The notes: generated by a model not told the origin, from the letters alone. A DNA stretch of 36,148 nucleotides from Bin55 sp028819195 (GCA_028819195.1 JAPPMF010000018.1:1-36148); one strand, 5' to 3'. Positions 8,069 through 16,650 are shown, counted from the first letter of the stretch. A program made the numbers and translations.

Positions 8069-9586
8069 CTACCCTGCTGCATTGGGGAACTGACTGAATA
8101 GATCAGTCTCGGAAAACCCCATTTCTTCAATATCAACAGGTACGAGTGGGTAACGAATCCCGATCCATTTTTGAATCACGCGAATTACTTGACAACAAAA
8201 TCCGAACTCGTTGTCATACCAAACATAAATAAGTGCGCGTTTTCCGTTTGCCACTATCGTCGCTTGTCCATCAACCGTACACGCATGCCGATTACCAATG
8301 AAATCGGAGGAAACTACTTCTGATTCAAACGTGAAATCAATTTGTCTCTGTAGAGGAGAAAATAAAGAAATATCGCGAAGATAGGTATTTAAATCTTCCT
8401 TCGTGGTTGGTTTCTTCAGTGATAAACTAAGAATAGCTAAGGATACGTTAGGCGTCGGAACGCGAATGGCATTCCCCGTAAGTTTGCCTTCGAGTTGCGG
8501 TAACAATTTAGCGACTGCTTTAGAAGCACCAGTCTCAGTGATCACTAGGTTTAGCGGTGCCGCCCTACCCCTGCGATCTTTACGATGAAAGTTATCAAGC
8601 AGATTCTGATCAGGTGTGTAGGCATGCACAGTTTCCATGTGTCCGTGTTTGATTCCGTAACGGGCATCAACAACTTTCAAAACCGGGACGATGGCATTAG
8701 TGGTACACGACCCCGCAGACAAAATCAGTTGGTCCTTGGAAATATCACTGGAATTAATTCCAGAGACGATATTGGGGACCGTACCTTTAGAAGGAGCGGT
8801 CACAATTACTCGTGAGACACCTTTTGATTTCAAATGTTGCCCTAAGCCAGTCTCATCCCGCCACACGCCGGTGTTATCGATCACTAGACCATCCTGGATT
8901 CCATACTGTTCGTAATCAACTTCGTCGGGTTGTTGGGTATAAATAAAACGAACGACATTACCATTGATGATCAAACAGTTATTCACTTCATCAATGCGAA
9001 TCGTACCTGGAAATTCACCATGAACGGAATCATGTCGCAGCAACATCGCACGTTTTTTAAGATCGTTTTCGAGACCCGGTCGTAATACGACGGCGCGCAA
9101 ACGTAATTGATCACCGCCACCCGTCTTTTCAATCAGTAATCGGGTCATTAATCGTCCAATACGACCAAAACCATAAAGAATCACATCCTGTGGTTGTTTC
9201 AAAGGCTTGATATGTCGCCCCACCACCTGCGAAAACTGTTCAGCGACGAATTTTTCGACACCAATGTTATGCCCAGATTCCACAAGATTCATGTGTTTTG
9301 TCGTAAGTTGCCCTAAATCAAAGTGACACGGACCACAATCTTGTTCTGCGGCAGCTTTGAGAATTGGATAACTCTCAAATTCAGAGAGCTCGTTTTTGGC
9401 GACCTGGCGAACAAAACGATGCGTACTCATAATGTCGGTAACGGTTTTGTTGTATAACGCGCGACCGAAACAATAAGTTACGATATTTTTTCGATACAAC
9501 TTACCAATGATGGGTATCATTTTTTCAGCAAGTTCTTCCCGTTCTTTCCAATCGGGGAAATAATCTTCTAATCGATCGAGAGCCAC
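8069..9586 (-). CDS. gap: Glyceraldehyde-3-phosphate dehydrogenase, long form
   Basis: It oxidises glyceraldehyde 3-phosphate to 1,3-bisphosphoglycerate with NAD(P)+ in the cytosol. The protein is 505 residues, against about 335 for ordinary GapA. The extra part is an N-terminal extension of about 130 residues (EREELAEKMIPIIGKLYR, CGPCHFDLGQ), as in the long GAPDH paralogues of some proteobacteria. The Rossmann motif GFGRIGR is at 139-145, and the catalytic SCTTN at 293-297 has C294 as nucleophile and H321 (METVHAYT) as its partner. DRRGRAAPLNLVITETGA (337-354) and YDNEFGF near the C-terminus complete the family signature. The start is GTG at 9586, supported by AGGAA 8 bases upstream. It follows the beta subunit of the 2-oxoacid oxidoreductase by 33 bases, which suggests co-transcription and a role tied to that redox enzyme, perhaps in the gluconeogenic direction; the direction is inferred. 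Confidence 0.93.
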   Translation of the reverse strand: MALDRLEDYFPDWKEREELAEKMIPIIGKLYRKNIVTYCFGRALYNKTVTDIMSTHRFVRQVAKNELSEFESYPILKAAAEQDCGPCHFDLGQLTTKHMNLVESGHNIGVEKFVAEQFSQVVGRHIKPLKQPQDVILYGFGRIGRLMTRLLIEKTGGGDQLRLRAVVLRPGLENDLKKRAMLLRHDSVHGEFPGTIRIDEVNNCLIINGNVVRFIYTQQPDEVDYEQYGIQDGLVIDNTGVWRDETGLGQHLKSKGVSRVIVTAPSKGTVPNIVSGINSSDISKDQLILSAGSCTTNAIVPVLKVVDARYGIKHGHMETVHAYTPDQNLLDNFHRKDRRGRAAPLNLVITETGASKAVAKLLPQLEGKLTGNAIRVPTPNVSLAILSLSLKKPTTKEDLNTYLRDISLFSPLQRQIDFTFESEVVSSDFIGNRHACTVDGQATIVANGKRALIYVWYDNEFGFCCQVIRVIQKWIGIRYPLVPVDIEEMGFSETDLFSQFPNAAG

Positions 9587-9619
9587 AATTTTTTCCTGTT
9601 CCTGCGTGTTACCTATAAA

Positions 9620-10675
9620 TTAGCGAAACATGTTGTTAATTTTCTTTAATTGTTCTGAACCTGGACAGAGAGCATCTTCATTCAATTGATTCAACGGTTG
9701 TTGTGTTGTCTGGAGGATATCGTGACATTCGTTTACATCTTCCTCAACATACAACAACCCTGTGACCACTACGCCATCTGCTAACGCTTTTTGGACATAA
9801 GAAATCGCGCCGATACGATCAGAAGGATCATATGAATCAGATAGTTTGGTCAAATTGAGCTGCGATCCATCGTGTAGTCGAACCTTCTTGGATGTCCCAG
9901 GCTCATAGTCGATCGCGATTTCATCGCGTGGTGCAATATAGTTTGAACGTACAACCTCTTCGAGATGGTCTCGTACATAGTCATAACTTTTGGTGGAACC
10001 GGTGTGATTGTTAAACATCACACATGGAGAAATTATGTCTAAGAACGCAAACCCTTTGTGTAGAAAAGCTGCTTTGAGTAAGGGTATCAATTGTTGTTTA
10101 TCGCCAGAAAAACTTCGCGCAACAAAACTAGCTCCTAGTTGTAACGCCATGCTCACTAAATCTATCGGTGCATAGAGATTAGGTACGCCTTTTTTACTGA
10201 CCGAACTACGATCATTGGTTGCCGAAAACTGTCCCTTCGTCAGTCCGTAGGTACCGTTATTGTCGACGATATAAACCATATTGAGTTGGCGCCGAATCAC
10301 GTGCGCAAATTGTCCTAAGCCAATTGATGCACTGTCTCCATCGCCGGACACGCCGACATAGATGAGATCACGATTCGCCAAATTAGCACCCGTTGCTACC
10401 GAGGGCATACGACCGTGAACCGAATTGAACCCGTGTGAATTACCCAAAAAATAACTTGGCGTTTTCGATGAACAACCGATTCCTGAGAGTTTAGCGAATC
10501 TATGCGGTGGTAACGATAGTTCACTACAAGCTTGAATGATCGCAGCACTGACTGAATCGTGTCCACACCCCGCACACAACGTCGAAACCAAGGCTTCATA
10601 ATCGCGCCTTTTGAGTCCTATTTCATTTACATCTAACAAAGGATGGTGTACACGTGGTTTAGGAACGAAAGTCAT
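9620..10675 (-). CDS. korB: 2-oxoacid:acceptor oxidoreductase beta subunit
   Basis: This is the thiamine-diphosphate-binding subunit of a 2-oxoacid:ferredoxin oxidoreductase, which decarboxylates a 2-oxoacid to the acyl-CoA and passes electrons to Fe-S carriers. It has 351 residues. C34 and C37 (CAGCGHD), C68 (GIGCSSK) and C218 (ISPCVMF) fit the four ligands of the subunit's [4Fe-4S] cluster. The TPP/Mg motif runs from GDGD (111-114) to NN (139-140), followed by GTYGLTKGQ. The order and 5-base spacing after korA show a two-subunit enzyme. The substrate is not certain: the sequence type is commonly labelled 2-oxoglutarate or generic 2-oxoacid; pyruvate or branched 2-oxoacids are possible. The start is ATG at 10675; the AGAGGTG within the end of korA may be its ribosome site. 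Confidence 0.92.
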   Translation of the reverse strand: MTFVPKPRVHHPLLDVNEIGLKRRDYEALVSTLCAGCGHDSVSAAIIQACSELSLPPHRFAKLSGIGCSSKTPSYFLGNSHGFNSVHGRMPSVATGANLANRDLIYVGVSGDGDSASIGLGQFAHVIRRQLNMVYIVDNNGTYGLTKGQFSATNDRSSVSKKGVPNLYAPIDLVSMALQLGASFVARSFSGDKQQLIPLLKAAFLHKGFAFLDIISPCVMFNNHTGSTKSYDYVRDHLEEVVRSNYIAPRDEIAIDYEPGTSKKVRLHDGSQLNLTKLSDSYDPSDRIGAISYVQKALADGVVVTGLLYVEEDVNECHDILQTTQQPLNQLNEDALCPGSEQLKKINNMFR

Positions 10676-10680
10676 CGTAC

Positions 10681-12492
10681 TTAACTATGCACCTCTACTT
10701 TGAGTTCATTCAGGATAGGCAAGATTCGATCAGCAACGAAGTCTACGGAAATTGACATACCACCGTAATAAAGTATCGAGAATATCTTTTCCGCTGGAAT
10801 ACCTAAATCGTTTATCAAAAGCGTTTTCATTTGTGCATCGCGGTTTTGTTCAACCAAAAATACAAGATCGTGAACGTTGATGAATTCCAAGACTTCATTT
10901 CCTGTTGGGAAGGATCGAATACGCAGTGTATCTAGTTCAATCCCTTCATCCTGTAATACCGATAGGACCTCGTTCATTGGTGTAGAAGTGGTACCGTAAT
11001 ACATAATGCCATAGTTTGAATCATTATTTTGAATGACCGATTCTGGCATTAATGAACGGAGTGTCTCCCACTTTTTCAAAAGGCGATCCATGTTGCGTGT
11101 GTAAGCTCCGGGATCTTCCGTATAGACGGCGAACTCGTCACGTGATGAACCGCGCGTGAAAAAAGCACCTTTGTCACGATGTGTACCGGGTAAAGTTCGA
11201 TAACCAATACCATCTCCATCCCGATCTAGGTAGCGCCCAAATTTCTCGATTCCTTCTAACTGTTCCGCGTCCAGTACTTTACCTCGACGGTAGGTTCGCG
11301 CATCGTCCCACTCCAATTCGTCGGTCGTTAACTCGTTCATACCCAGTTCTAAATCACTCATGACAACAACAGGTGATTGAATTTCTTCGGCTAAATCAAA
11401 AGCTAAAGCAGCGATATCAAAGCATTCGGTCGGAGTACTCGGAAATAACATCGGGTGTTTCGTATCGCCATGTGATGCAAACGCTACGCTCAACAAGTCT
11501 GACTGTTGTGTTCTAGTTGGCATCCCTGTAGATGGTCCGGCGCGTTGGACATCGAAAATTACGGCAGGAATCTCAGCAAAGTAAGCAAGGCCTAGAAATT
11601 CATTCATGAGTGAGATTCCAGGCCCACTCGTGGCCGTAAATGCTCTCGCACCATTCCAACCTGCCCCAATCACTGTTCCCAAGGCAGCCAGTTCGTCCTC
11701 AGCTTGAATTACAACATACTTTTTCAGTTCAGTTTCAGGTTCGATCCTTAAACGCGAGGCATGGCGCTCAAAAGATTCCGCAACAGAGGTAGATGGAGTG
11801 ATTGGATACCATGCACAAATAGTTGCCCCGCCGTAAATGCACCCTAAAGCAGTAGCTTGGTTACCGTCAATTAAGATTCGATTACCAACGGCATCACTTC
11901 GACGAACTTGGATATCAATTGGACAAGATAAATAAGTTTCAGCATATTGACGGCCGAGATTTAGTGCTTTTATATTAGGTTGGATTAGTTGATCTTTACC
12001 TCGGTACTGGGCTGAAACCATATTCGTCAGAACATCAAATTCCATATTCAACAACGCTGATAAAACGCCTACATATACGATATTCTTAAACAGTTGACGC
12101 TGTTTGGGATCAGTAAATTCAGGATGTATGAGACGCATGATCGGCACACCGATCAACTCTAAGTCGTCGCGTTGCAGCTCACTGGGAATGCTACGAGTGC
12201 TATCGTATAAAAGGTATCCTCCACTCGCCAAGGACGCGACATCTTGCTCGTAGGTTTCAGCATTCATGGCTACCATAATGTCCACATGTTCACGCCGACC
12301 AAAAAATTCTCGTTCAGTCGCTCGCACTTCAAACCAGGTGGGCAAACCTTGAATATTCGACGGGAAGATATTCCGTATGCTTACTGGGATACCCATTCGG
12401 AATAACGCTTTCGCAAACATCGTGTTGGCACTGGCTGAGCCAGAACCATTCACGTTTGCAAACCGAATGGTAAACTCGTTAAAAACGGTCAT
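10681..12492 (-). CDS. korA: 2-oxoacid:acceptor oxidoreductase alpha subunit (gamma-alpha fusion)
   Basis: This 603-residue chain combines the gamma domain (about 1-190) with the alpha/pyrimidine-binding domain and the transketolase-like C-terminal domain. The CoA and 2-oxoacid site motif YPITPSTS is at 229-236, just after GNQATALGCIYGGA (210-223). ATSGPGISLMNEFLGLA (287-303) and QRAGPSTGMPTRTQQ (316-330) are strongly conserved in KorA proteins. The C-terminal section (about 480-600) includes VFLVEQNRDAQM and ILYYGGMSI, typical of domain II. The ATG overlaps the stop of the upstream flavoprotein gene by four bases (ATGA), so translation is coupled. With KorB it should form an alpha-beta enzyme that hands electrons either to a free ferredoxin or directly to the GltD-like flavoprotein encoded before it; the latter is inference from the operon. 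Confidence 0.93.
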   Translation of the reverse strand: MTVFNEFTIRFANVNGSGSASANTMFAKALFRMGIPVSIRNIFPSNIQGLPTWFEVRATEREFFGRREHVDIMVAMNAETYEQDVASLASGGYLLYDSTRSIPSELQRDDLELIGVPIMRLIHPEFTDPKQRQLFKNIVYVGVLSALLNMEFDVLTNMVSAQYRGKDQLIQPNIKALNLGRQYAETYLSCPIDIQVRRSDAVGNRILIDGNQATALGCIYGGATICAWYPITPSTSVAESFERHASRLRIEPETELKKYVVIQAEDELAALGTVIGAGWNGARAFTATSGPGISLMNEFLGLAYFAEIPAVIFDVQRAGPSTGMPTRTQQSDLLSVAFASHGDTKHPMLFPSTPTECFDIAALAFDLAEEIQSPVVVMSDLELGMNELTTDELEWDDARTYRRGKVLDAEQLEGIEKFGRYLDRDGDGIGYRTLPGTHRDKGAFFTRGSSRDEFAVYTEDPGAYTRNMDRLLKKWETLRSLMPESVIQNNDSNYGIMYYGTTSTPMNEVLSVLQDEGIELDTLRIRSFPTGNEVLEFINVHDLVFLVEQNRDAQMKTLLINDLGIPAEKIFSILYYGGMSISVDFVADRILPILNELKVEVHS

Positions 12493-14270
12493 TCAGTGTA
12501 AGATCCCAACTGAGGAATATGTACGATGGATTGTTGCATATCCCAAGCGTTGGTAGGACACCGTTCGGCGCACAACCCGCAATGTAGACACAAATCTTCG
12601 TCTTTCACCATAACTCTTCCAGTCTTGAGTTCATCGGATACATAAAGATCTTGTTCTAAATTATTTGCTGGTGCAGTGAGTCGGGTACGTAAATCCTCCT
12701 CGCTTCCGTTCTTTGTAAATGTAATGCAATCTATCGGACATATATCTACACAAGCATCACACTCGATACACAGTTTTTCAGTGAAAACTGTTTGTACATC
12801 GCAATTTAAACATCTCTGAGCTTCGCTATAACCTAAATCTTTGTCAAAGCCCAACTCTACTTCAACTTTGATATTCTTCAACGAGCGTCGTAAATCTGCA
12901 TGGGGCACGATATATCGTTCAGCAGGATCATGTTCGGAGTCGTAACTCCACTCGTGAACTCCCATTCTGGTGCTTATCAAATTCATTCCTTCCGGTGGTC
13001 GATCACGTTTTACTTCTTTACCTTGGCAATAAAGATGAATGGAAATTGCAGCTTGGTGTGCATGAGCGGAAGCCCAAATGATGTTTTCCGGACCGAAAGC
13101 CGAGTCGCCACCGAAAAAGACTTTTTCGTGAGTTGATTGAAGCGTCTCTTTATCAAGAACGGGACAATCCCATTTATCAAATTCAATACCAATGTCTCGT
13201 TCAATCCACGGACAATGATTCTCTTGCCCGATCGCCATTAAAATCTTATCAGCTTCGATGAATACATCGGGCTCCCCAGTCGGGACATACTTCAGTCGTC
13301 CATTGACCATTTTTGGCTGAACTCGTTCGAACATTACCCCTTTCAATTTACCGTTTTCGTGAATAAACTCTTTGGGTGGTCGATTGTTAAGTATGGGTAT
13401 CCCTTCAGCCATGGCATCTTCTTTTTCCCAATCGCTAGCTTTCATGACATCAAAACCAGATCGAACTACTACCGTTACCGTTTCAGCACCGAGGCGTTTT
13501 GAAGTTCTACAACAATCCATAGCTGTATTACCACCACCCATCACGATCACTTTGCCGGAAATCGAAGTTGTATGACCAAAGGCAACGCTTGATAGCCAAT
13601 CGATACCAATAAATATATGATCAGAAACTTCTTTTCTTCCGGGTAAATCTAAATCTCGTCCTCGGGGGGCACCCGTACCAACAAAGTAGGCATCATAGTT
13701 CATGTCTAGCATTTCTTTCATGCTGGTAATTTCATAGTTATAGAAAGTATTGATACCCATATTGACGATTAAATCAACTTCTTCTTCTAGTACATCGGCA
13801 GGGAGACGAAAGGCAGGGATTTGGCTACGCATCATTCCACCACCACCTGGATCTTTTTCGAACATATCGATTTCGTAACCGAACGGAAGTAAATCGCGCG
13901 CTACTGCCAGAGATGCTGGTCCGGAACCAAACAGAGCGATGCGTTTGCCATTTTTCTTGGCAGGAATTCTTGGTAGGTAGGGACTAATATCACCCTTATG
14001 GTCAGCAGCCACCCTCTTCAAGCGACAAATCGCAACTGGTTTTTCTTCGGTTCGAACACGGCGACAAGCGGGTTCACAAGGTCGGTCGCACGTACGACCA
14101 AGAATACCAGGAAAGACATTAGATTCCCAGTTTACCATATAGGCTTCGGTATATCTTCCTTGTGCTACTAACCGGATGTATTCAGGCACAGGTGTGTGTG
14201 CGGGACAGGCCCACTGGCAATCGACTACTTTGTGAAAGTAGTTAGGATTGAAAATGTTGGTTGTGTCCAT
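12489..14270 (-). CDS. GltD-like FAD/NAD(P) oxidoreductase with C-terminal 2x[4Fe-4S] ferredoxin domain
   Basis: This is an electron-transfer flavoprotein related to the small subunit of glutamate synthase. The N-terminal Fe-S region contains C18, C22, C61 and C65 (CDRPCEPACRR). The FAD motif is GSGPAS (115-120) and the NAD(P) motif GGGNTAMDCC (245-254). GGDSAFGPENIIWASAHAH (387-405) closes the FAD site. The C-terminal extension has two ferredoxin motifs: C501, C504, C507, C511 (CIECDACVDIC) and C561, C564, C567, C571 (CLHCGLCAERC). No glutamate synthase large subunit is nearby. Instead the gene overlaps korA, so it probably links the 2-oxoacid oxidoreductase to NAD(P)H or to a ferredoxin pool. 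The start is ATG at 14270 with a weak ribosome site. The operon promoter should lie in 14271-14458, where I see no certain motif. Confidence 0.92.
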   Translation of the reverse strand: MDTTNIFNPNYFHKVVDCQWACPAHTPVPEYIRLVAQGRYTEAYMVNWESNVFPGILGRTCDRPCEPACRRVRTEEKPVAICRLKRVAADHKGDISPYLPRIPAKKNGKRIALFGSGPASLAVARDLLPFGYEIDMFEKDPGGGGMMRSQIPAFRLPADVLEEEVDLIVNMGINTFYNYEITSMKEMLDMNYDAYFVGTGAPRGRDLDLPGRKEVSDHIFIGIDWLSSVAFGHTTSISGKVIVMGGGNTAMDCCRTSKRLGAETVTVVVRSGFDVMKASDWEKEDAMAEGIPILNNRPPKEFIHENGKLKGVMFERVQPKMVNGRLKYVPTGEPDVFIEADKILMAIGQENHCPWIERDIGIEFDKWDCPVLDKETLQSTHEKVFFGGDSAFGPENIIWASAHAHQAAISIHLYCQGKEVKRDRPPEGMNLISTRMGVHEWSYDSEHDPAERYIVPHADLRRSLKNIKVEVELGFDKDLGYSEAQRCLNCDVQTVFTEKLCIECDACVDICPIDCITFTKNGSEEDLRTRLTAPANNLEQDLYVSDELKTGRVMVKDEDLCLHCGLCAERCPTNAWDMQQSIVHIPQLGSYTE

Positions 14271-14458
14271 TTGGATAAGAAAATTTCGCTAGTAGCGAGG
14301 AATATGATTTCGAATGCTAGAACGCAGATTACGAGAATCGGTAATGATACAACTCAGTTGATAGAAAGTTTATCTGTTCAAGACCACTCGTTGGTACCTA
14401 GTAGATTCTAACAAAATACAGACGAATATTCGAATCTGGTATTGTCTGTTTTCTTGGT

Positions 14459-14641
14459 TTATTCGACTTCCTTTATCTGTTTTTCCAAGTTTTGTAATGT
14501 CACTGCCGATTTTCCGATGGGTCTATCCCACTCTTCGATCTCGTTCTCAGATTGAGCTACTCGTTTCATTCCTTGTTTTGCAGCTCGCAAAACTTTTTTG
14601 TCATCCCGCCAATTCTTTTTCCAAAAATGAGACTTCGTTAG
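14459..14641 (-). pseudogene. Short coding-like remnant of unknown origin
   Basis: This is an open stretch of 60 codons between two stops, reading LTKSHFWKKNWRDDKKVL at its beginning and EKQIKEVE at its end. The middle (EIEEWDRPIGKSAVTLQ) has charged, helix-like composition and looks like real protein. There is no ATG until codon 26 (14569); a TTG at 14590 would give 43 residues. It may be the C-terminal end of a decayed gene or a small unrecognised protein. I cannot assign a family. It lies in the 609-base gap between the flavoprotein and hipA. The rest of that gap, apart from the fragment at 14665-14778, holds nothing I can name. Confidence 0.3.
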
Positions 14642-14664
14642 CTAAATCCTAAACTGACAAATCT

Positions 14665-14778
14665 TTATTGTGTAAACCTGAGTACTAACTGAATTTCTTC
14701 TTCACTATTAAAGTCGTTACGTTTTGTGATATTCGTCGTCTCGTAGTTAGTGTAGGAAAAAACATATCTTAAACTTAT
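14665..14778 (-). pseudogene. Remnant resembling the C-terminal strands of an outer-membrane beta-barrel
   Basis: A 37-codon open stretch with no start codon. It reads RYVFSYTNYETTNITKRN and then EEEIQLVLRFTQ before the stop. The alternating aromatic/polar pattern, a turn rich in N, T and D, and a final LRF-type strand resemble the last hairpin of an outer-membrane barrel protein. No upstream continuation is open in this frame (a stop lies at 14779-14781), so if the assignment is right this is a decayed 3' end. It lies about 100 bases beyond the hipA stop, in a region that looks like accumulated debris. The assignment rests on pattern only. Confidence 0.3.
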
Positions 14779-14879
14779 TTATTAGATTGTTAAAACATAT
14801 ATATGGTGTATTTTTATTAACGGCGAGCAGCTACGAAATTAGACTCCTTAAGTATTAACTGTGTCGTTACCAACGATAT

Positions 14880-16121
14880 TTACGAAAAACCGAATTTCAA
14901 TGCGGTATCTATCTCCGAATGATTGAACGCGTTCCGATAAGAATGACATTGTGCACGGGTCATGCCTGCATTCAAACAATGTTTTTGCCAGTTGTCCCGA
15001 ATCACCTTTGCCATCTTAGTAGCCTCTACTCTGGCAACATCTCTAGAAATTTCAAAGTACTCGGACGATTCGATTGCCGTTTCAAGTGAAAGATATTTTT
15101 CGTTTGGATCGGCTATTCCCGTTTTCGCAAACCGTTGTCGGTCAATATCAGGATTAATGTCGAACATCGGTGCTAGCTGCCACCGTCCTCGTTGTACATA
15201 CAAAAATCCAAAATTTTGCAAATGATCATCAGTGTTTGTAATCAATATATTGAAAAGAATCCGACGAAACAACTCGCGTAATTCTTTTAAAGTTTCTTCT
15301 CCGTTTCCGCATGTAGATCGCATCATATCAGCAATATCTGTGTAACACACATCGGAACCTCTCGATTGAGGTTCCATAAAAGTGTCTGCCGAAACATAGT
15401 GCACGCGCCGGGAACCAATTCGATCGAAACGTGTCACTATGGCTATTGGATGGTGTGTGTCAAACAAAACTAATGAAGCTTGCGATGCCCGGAGATTTGT
15501 CTCTCTCGCTAGGTTTAGTATTGCAACTTCCATCCTTTCCATAGGCAACCGATCACTTGCTAAGCTAAATTTAGCGATGGCTAAGTCTTCGTCATTTTGG
15601 TAACTAGATTTCGGTCGAGAACCCCCGAGACTATCGCATGTTCCTCTCAACTTTACGGCGATTCCATTTAGATTGTTCTTGTGCGTTCCCAAAGCTACGC
15701 AGGAAGCCCGTAACACAGAAAGATCAGCGAGTCGAGGAATCGGCGAGTTGAACCGAGTAACTATATTGCCAATTTCGTCAATGTACCGTAATGCACCAGA
15801 ACGAATTTGATCATTAACACTTAGTAGAGCTACTAATTCATCTAATTGATTACCATGCGCATGCGTTAGCACGGTTCTTCCCCAGCTATCGGGTGTACCA
15901 TCTGCAATAAATCCTGGAAACACCTCTCGATCAATACCAGTGTTGTACACCCAACTGGAATTCAGTTCGTATCGTGGAGAAAGGGCGAATCCGTATTCAC
16001 TTTCTAACCATTCTTCGCTATATCGAAAGGCCGAGCTTTGACGTAGCCCGTCGTGTTCAAATACAAGATCTCCAACATGTAAACACATCTGACCAATTAC
16101 TACCCGAATTCGTTGTTTCAC
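14880..16121 (-). CDS. hipA: HipA-family serine/threonine kinase toxin
   Basis: HipA proteins phosphorylate a cytosolic target (glutamyl-tRNA synthetase in E. coli), causing growth arrest and persistence, and are neutralised by HipB. Here 413 residues follow a GTG start at 16121, four bases after the hipB stop. I prefer it to starts further upstream, because RIRVVIGQMCLHVGDLVFEH matches the usual HipA N-terminus. The earlier in-frame extension lies wholly within hipB. The nucleotide-loop motif GGSRPK is at 166-171, VTRFDR at 229-234, the catalytic NTDDHLQNFGF at 296-306, and DINPD (321-325) replaces the DFG-type metal site. All key kinase residues seem present, so the toxin is probably active. 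Length is near the family norm. The E. coli target should not be assumed, since HipA subfamilies differ in substrate. Confidence 0.9.
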   Translation of the reverse strand: MKQRIRVVIGQMCLHVGDLVFEHDGLRQSSAFRYSEEWLESEYGFALSPRYELNSSWVYNTGIDREVFPGFIADGTPDSWGRTVLTHAHGNQLDELVALLSVNDQIRSGALRYIDEIGNIVTRFNSPIPRLADLSVLRASCVALGTHKNNLNGIAVKLRGTCDSLGGSRPKSSYQNDEDLAIAKFSLASDRLPMERMEVAILNLARETNLRASQASLVLFDTHHPIAIVTRFDRIGSRRVHYVSADTFMEPQSRGSDVCYTDIADMMRSTCGNGEETLKELRELFRRILFNILITNTDDHLQNFGFLYVQRGRWQLAPMFDINPDIDRQRFAKTGIADPNEKYLSLETAIESSEYFEISRDVARVEATKMAKVIRDNWQKHCLNAGMTRAQCHSYRNAFNHSEIDTALKFGFS

Positions 16122-16125
16122 GATA

Positions 16126-16491
16126 TTAAAAGGCAAGAATGTTTTTGTCAGATTTATCGGTGATAGTTTCGTCGTTTTCTTTTGTTGTTCGACGTTTATT
16201 ATGAATTCGTTTTGGGAGGTTTTGAAGTTCCGCTGCATTGCCAATGTGATCGGTAGAGACTTCTAGGATTTTTCCTAACCGATCCATACAACCAAGTGCT
16301 AGTAATCCTTTCGCGATAGTCCCGATTGAGACCCCTGCGTCGCCACCTTCCATTCTTTGAACAGTCCCAATAGACACACCCATTTTTAATGCCATATCTC
16401 GTTGCGTCCAGCGGCGGCGTTTACGGGCCGTACGTAGGTCTGAACTGAGTTGATCCACTGTTTTTTGAATATTTACACCTAACTTTGTCAT
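16126..16491 (-). CDS. hipB: HipB-like XRE-family antitoxin/repressor
   Basis: This 121-residue protein has a Cro/CI-type helix-turn-helix at about 21-69 (RTARKRRRWTQRDMALKMGV, then SIGTVQRMEGG). The C-terminal part (about 85-121) is lysine-rich, charged and probably flexible, as expected for a protease-sensitive antitoxin tail. It should bind HipA and repress its own operon. It is immediately upstream of hipA, with four bases between its TAA and the hipA GTG, so the two are translated as a unit. The start is ATG at 16491 in front of an AT-rich promoter region with an imperfect inverted repeat (16524-16543). The family call is firm from the helix-turn-helix and context; a generic XRE regulator is the only alternative. 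Confidence 0.88.
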   Translation of the reverse strand: MTKLGVNIQKTVDQLSSDLRTARKRRRWTQRDMALKMGVSIGTVQRMEGGDAGVSIGTIAKGLLALGCMDRLGKILEVSTDHIGNAAELQNLPKRIHNKRRTTKENDETITDKSDKNILAF

Positions 16492-16523
16492 GATTACTAG
16501 ATTTTATCAAGTAAACTAAATGT

Positions 16524-16543
16524 TATACTCGTTATATAGTGTA
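16524..16543 (-). promoter_or_regulatory. Possible hipBA operator
   Basis: TATACT and AGTGTA are inverted repeats with one mismatch around an 8-base spacer, 33 bases before the hipB ATG. HipB operators in E. coli have a comparable layout (short inverted arms with an 8-base spacer overlapping the promoter). The whole stretch is AT-rich and could also hold the -10 element. Low certainty because AT-rich DNA yields such repeats by chance. Confidence 0.3.
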
Positions 16544-16627
16544 TTATAAATGTATAAGCACGAAATAAATGGTGTTCAAAATTAGCAATAATTATCAATT
16601 ATAACTGTAATTCTGATTGCTTTAACC

Positions 16628-16650
16628 TGTTTCGTGAAATCTTTGAAACA
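16628..16650. repeat. Short inverted repeat in the hutG-hipB gap
   Basis: TGTTTC and GAAACA pair perfectly around an 11-base loop, followed on the plus strand by a run of A. On the minus strand, where hutG is transcribed, the T-run precedes the hairpin, so it is not a standard hutG terminator. The rest of the 218-base gap (16492-16709) is AT-rich and contains the hipBA promoter region. Confidence 0.25.

Noticed and set aside
12489..14270. Glutamate synthase small subunit (GltD).
   Set aside because: No large subunit is near, the protein has two extra ferredoxin motifs, and it overlaps korA, so a role as partner of the 2-oxoacid oxidoreductase is more likely.
16122..16244. N-terminal extension of hipA into hipB.
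   Set aside because: It lies entirely within hipB in another frame and lacks family similarity; the coupled GTG at 16121 explains the gene.
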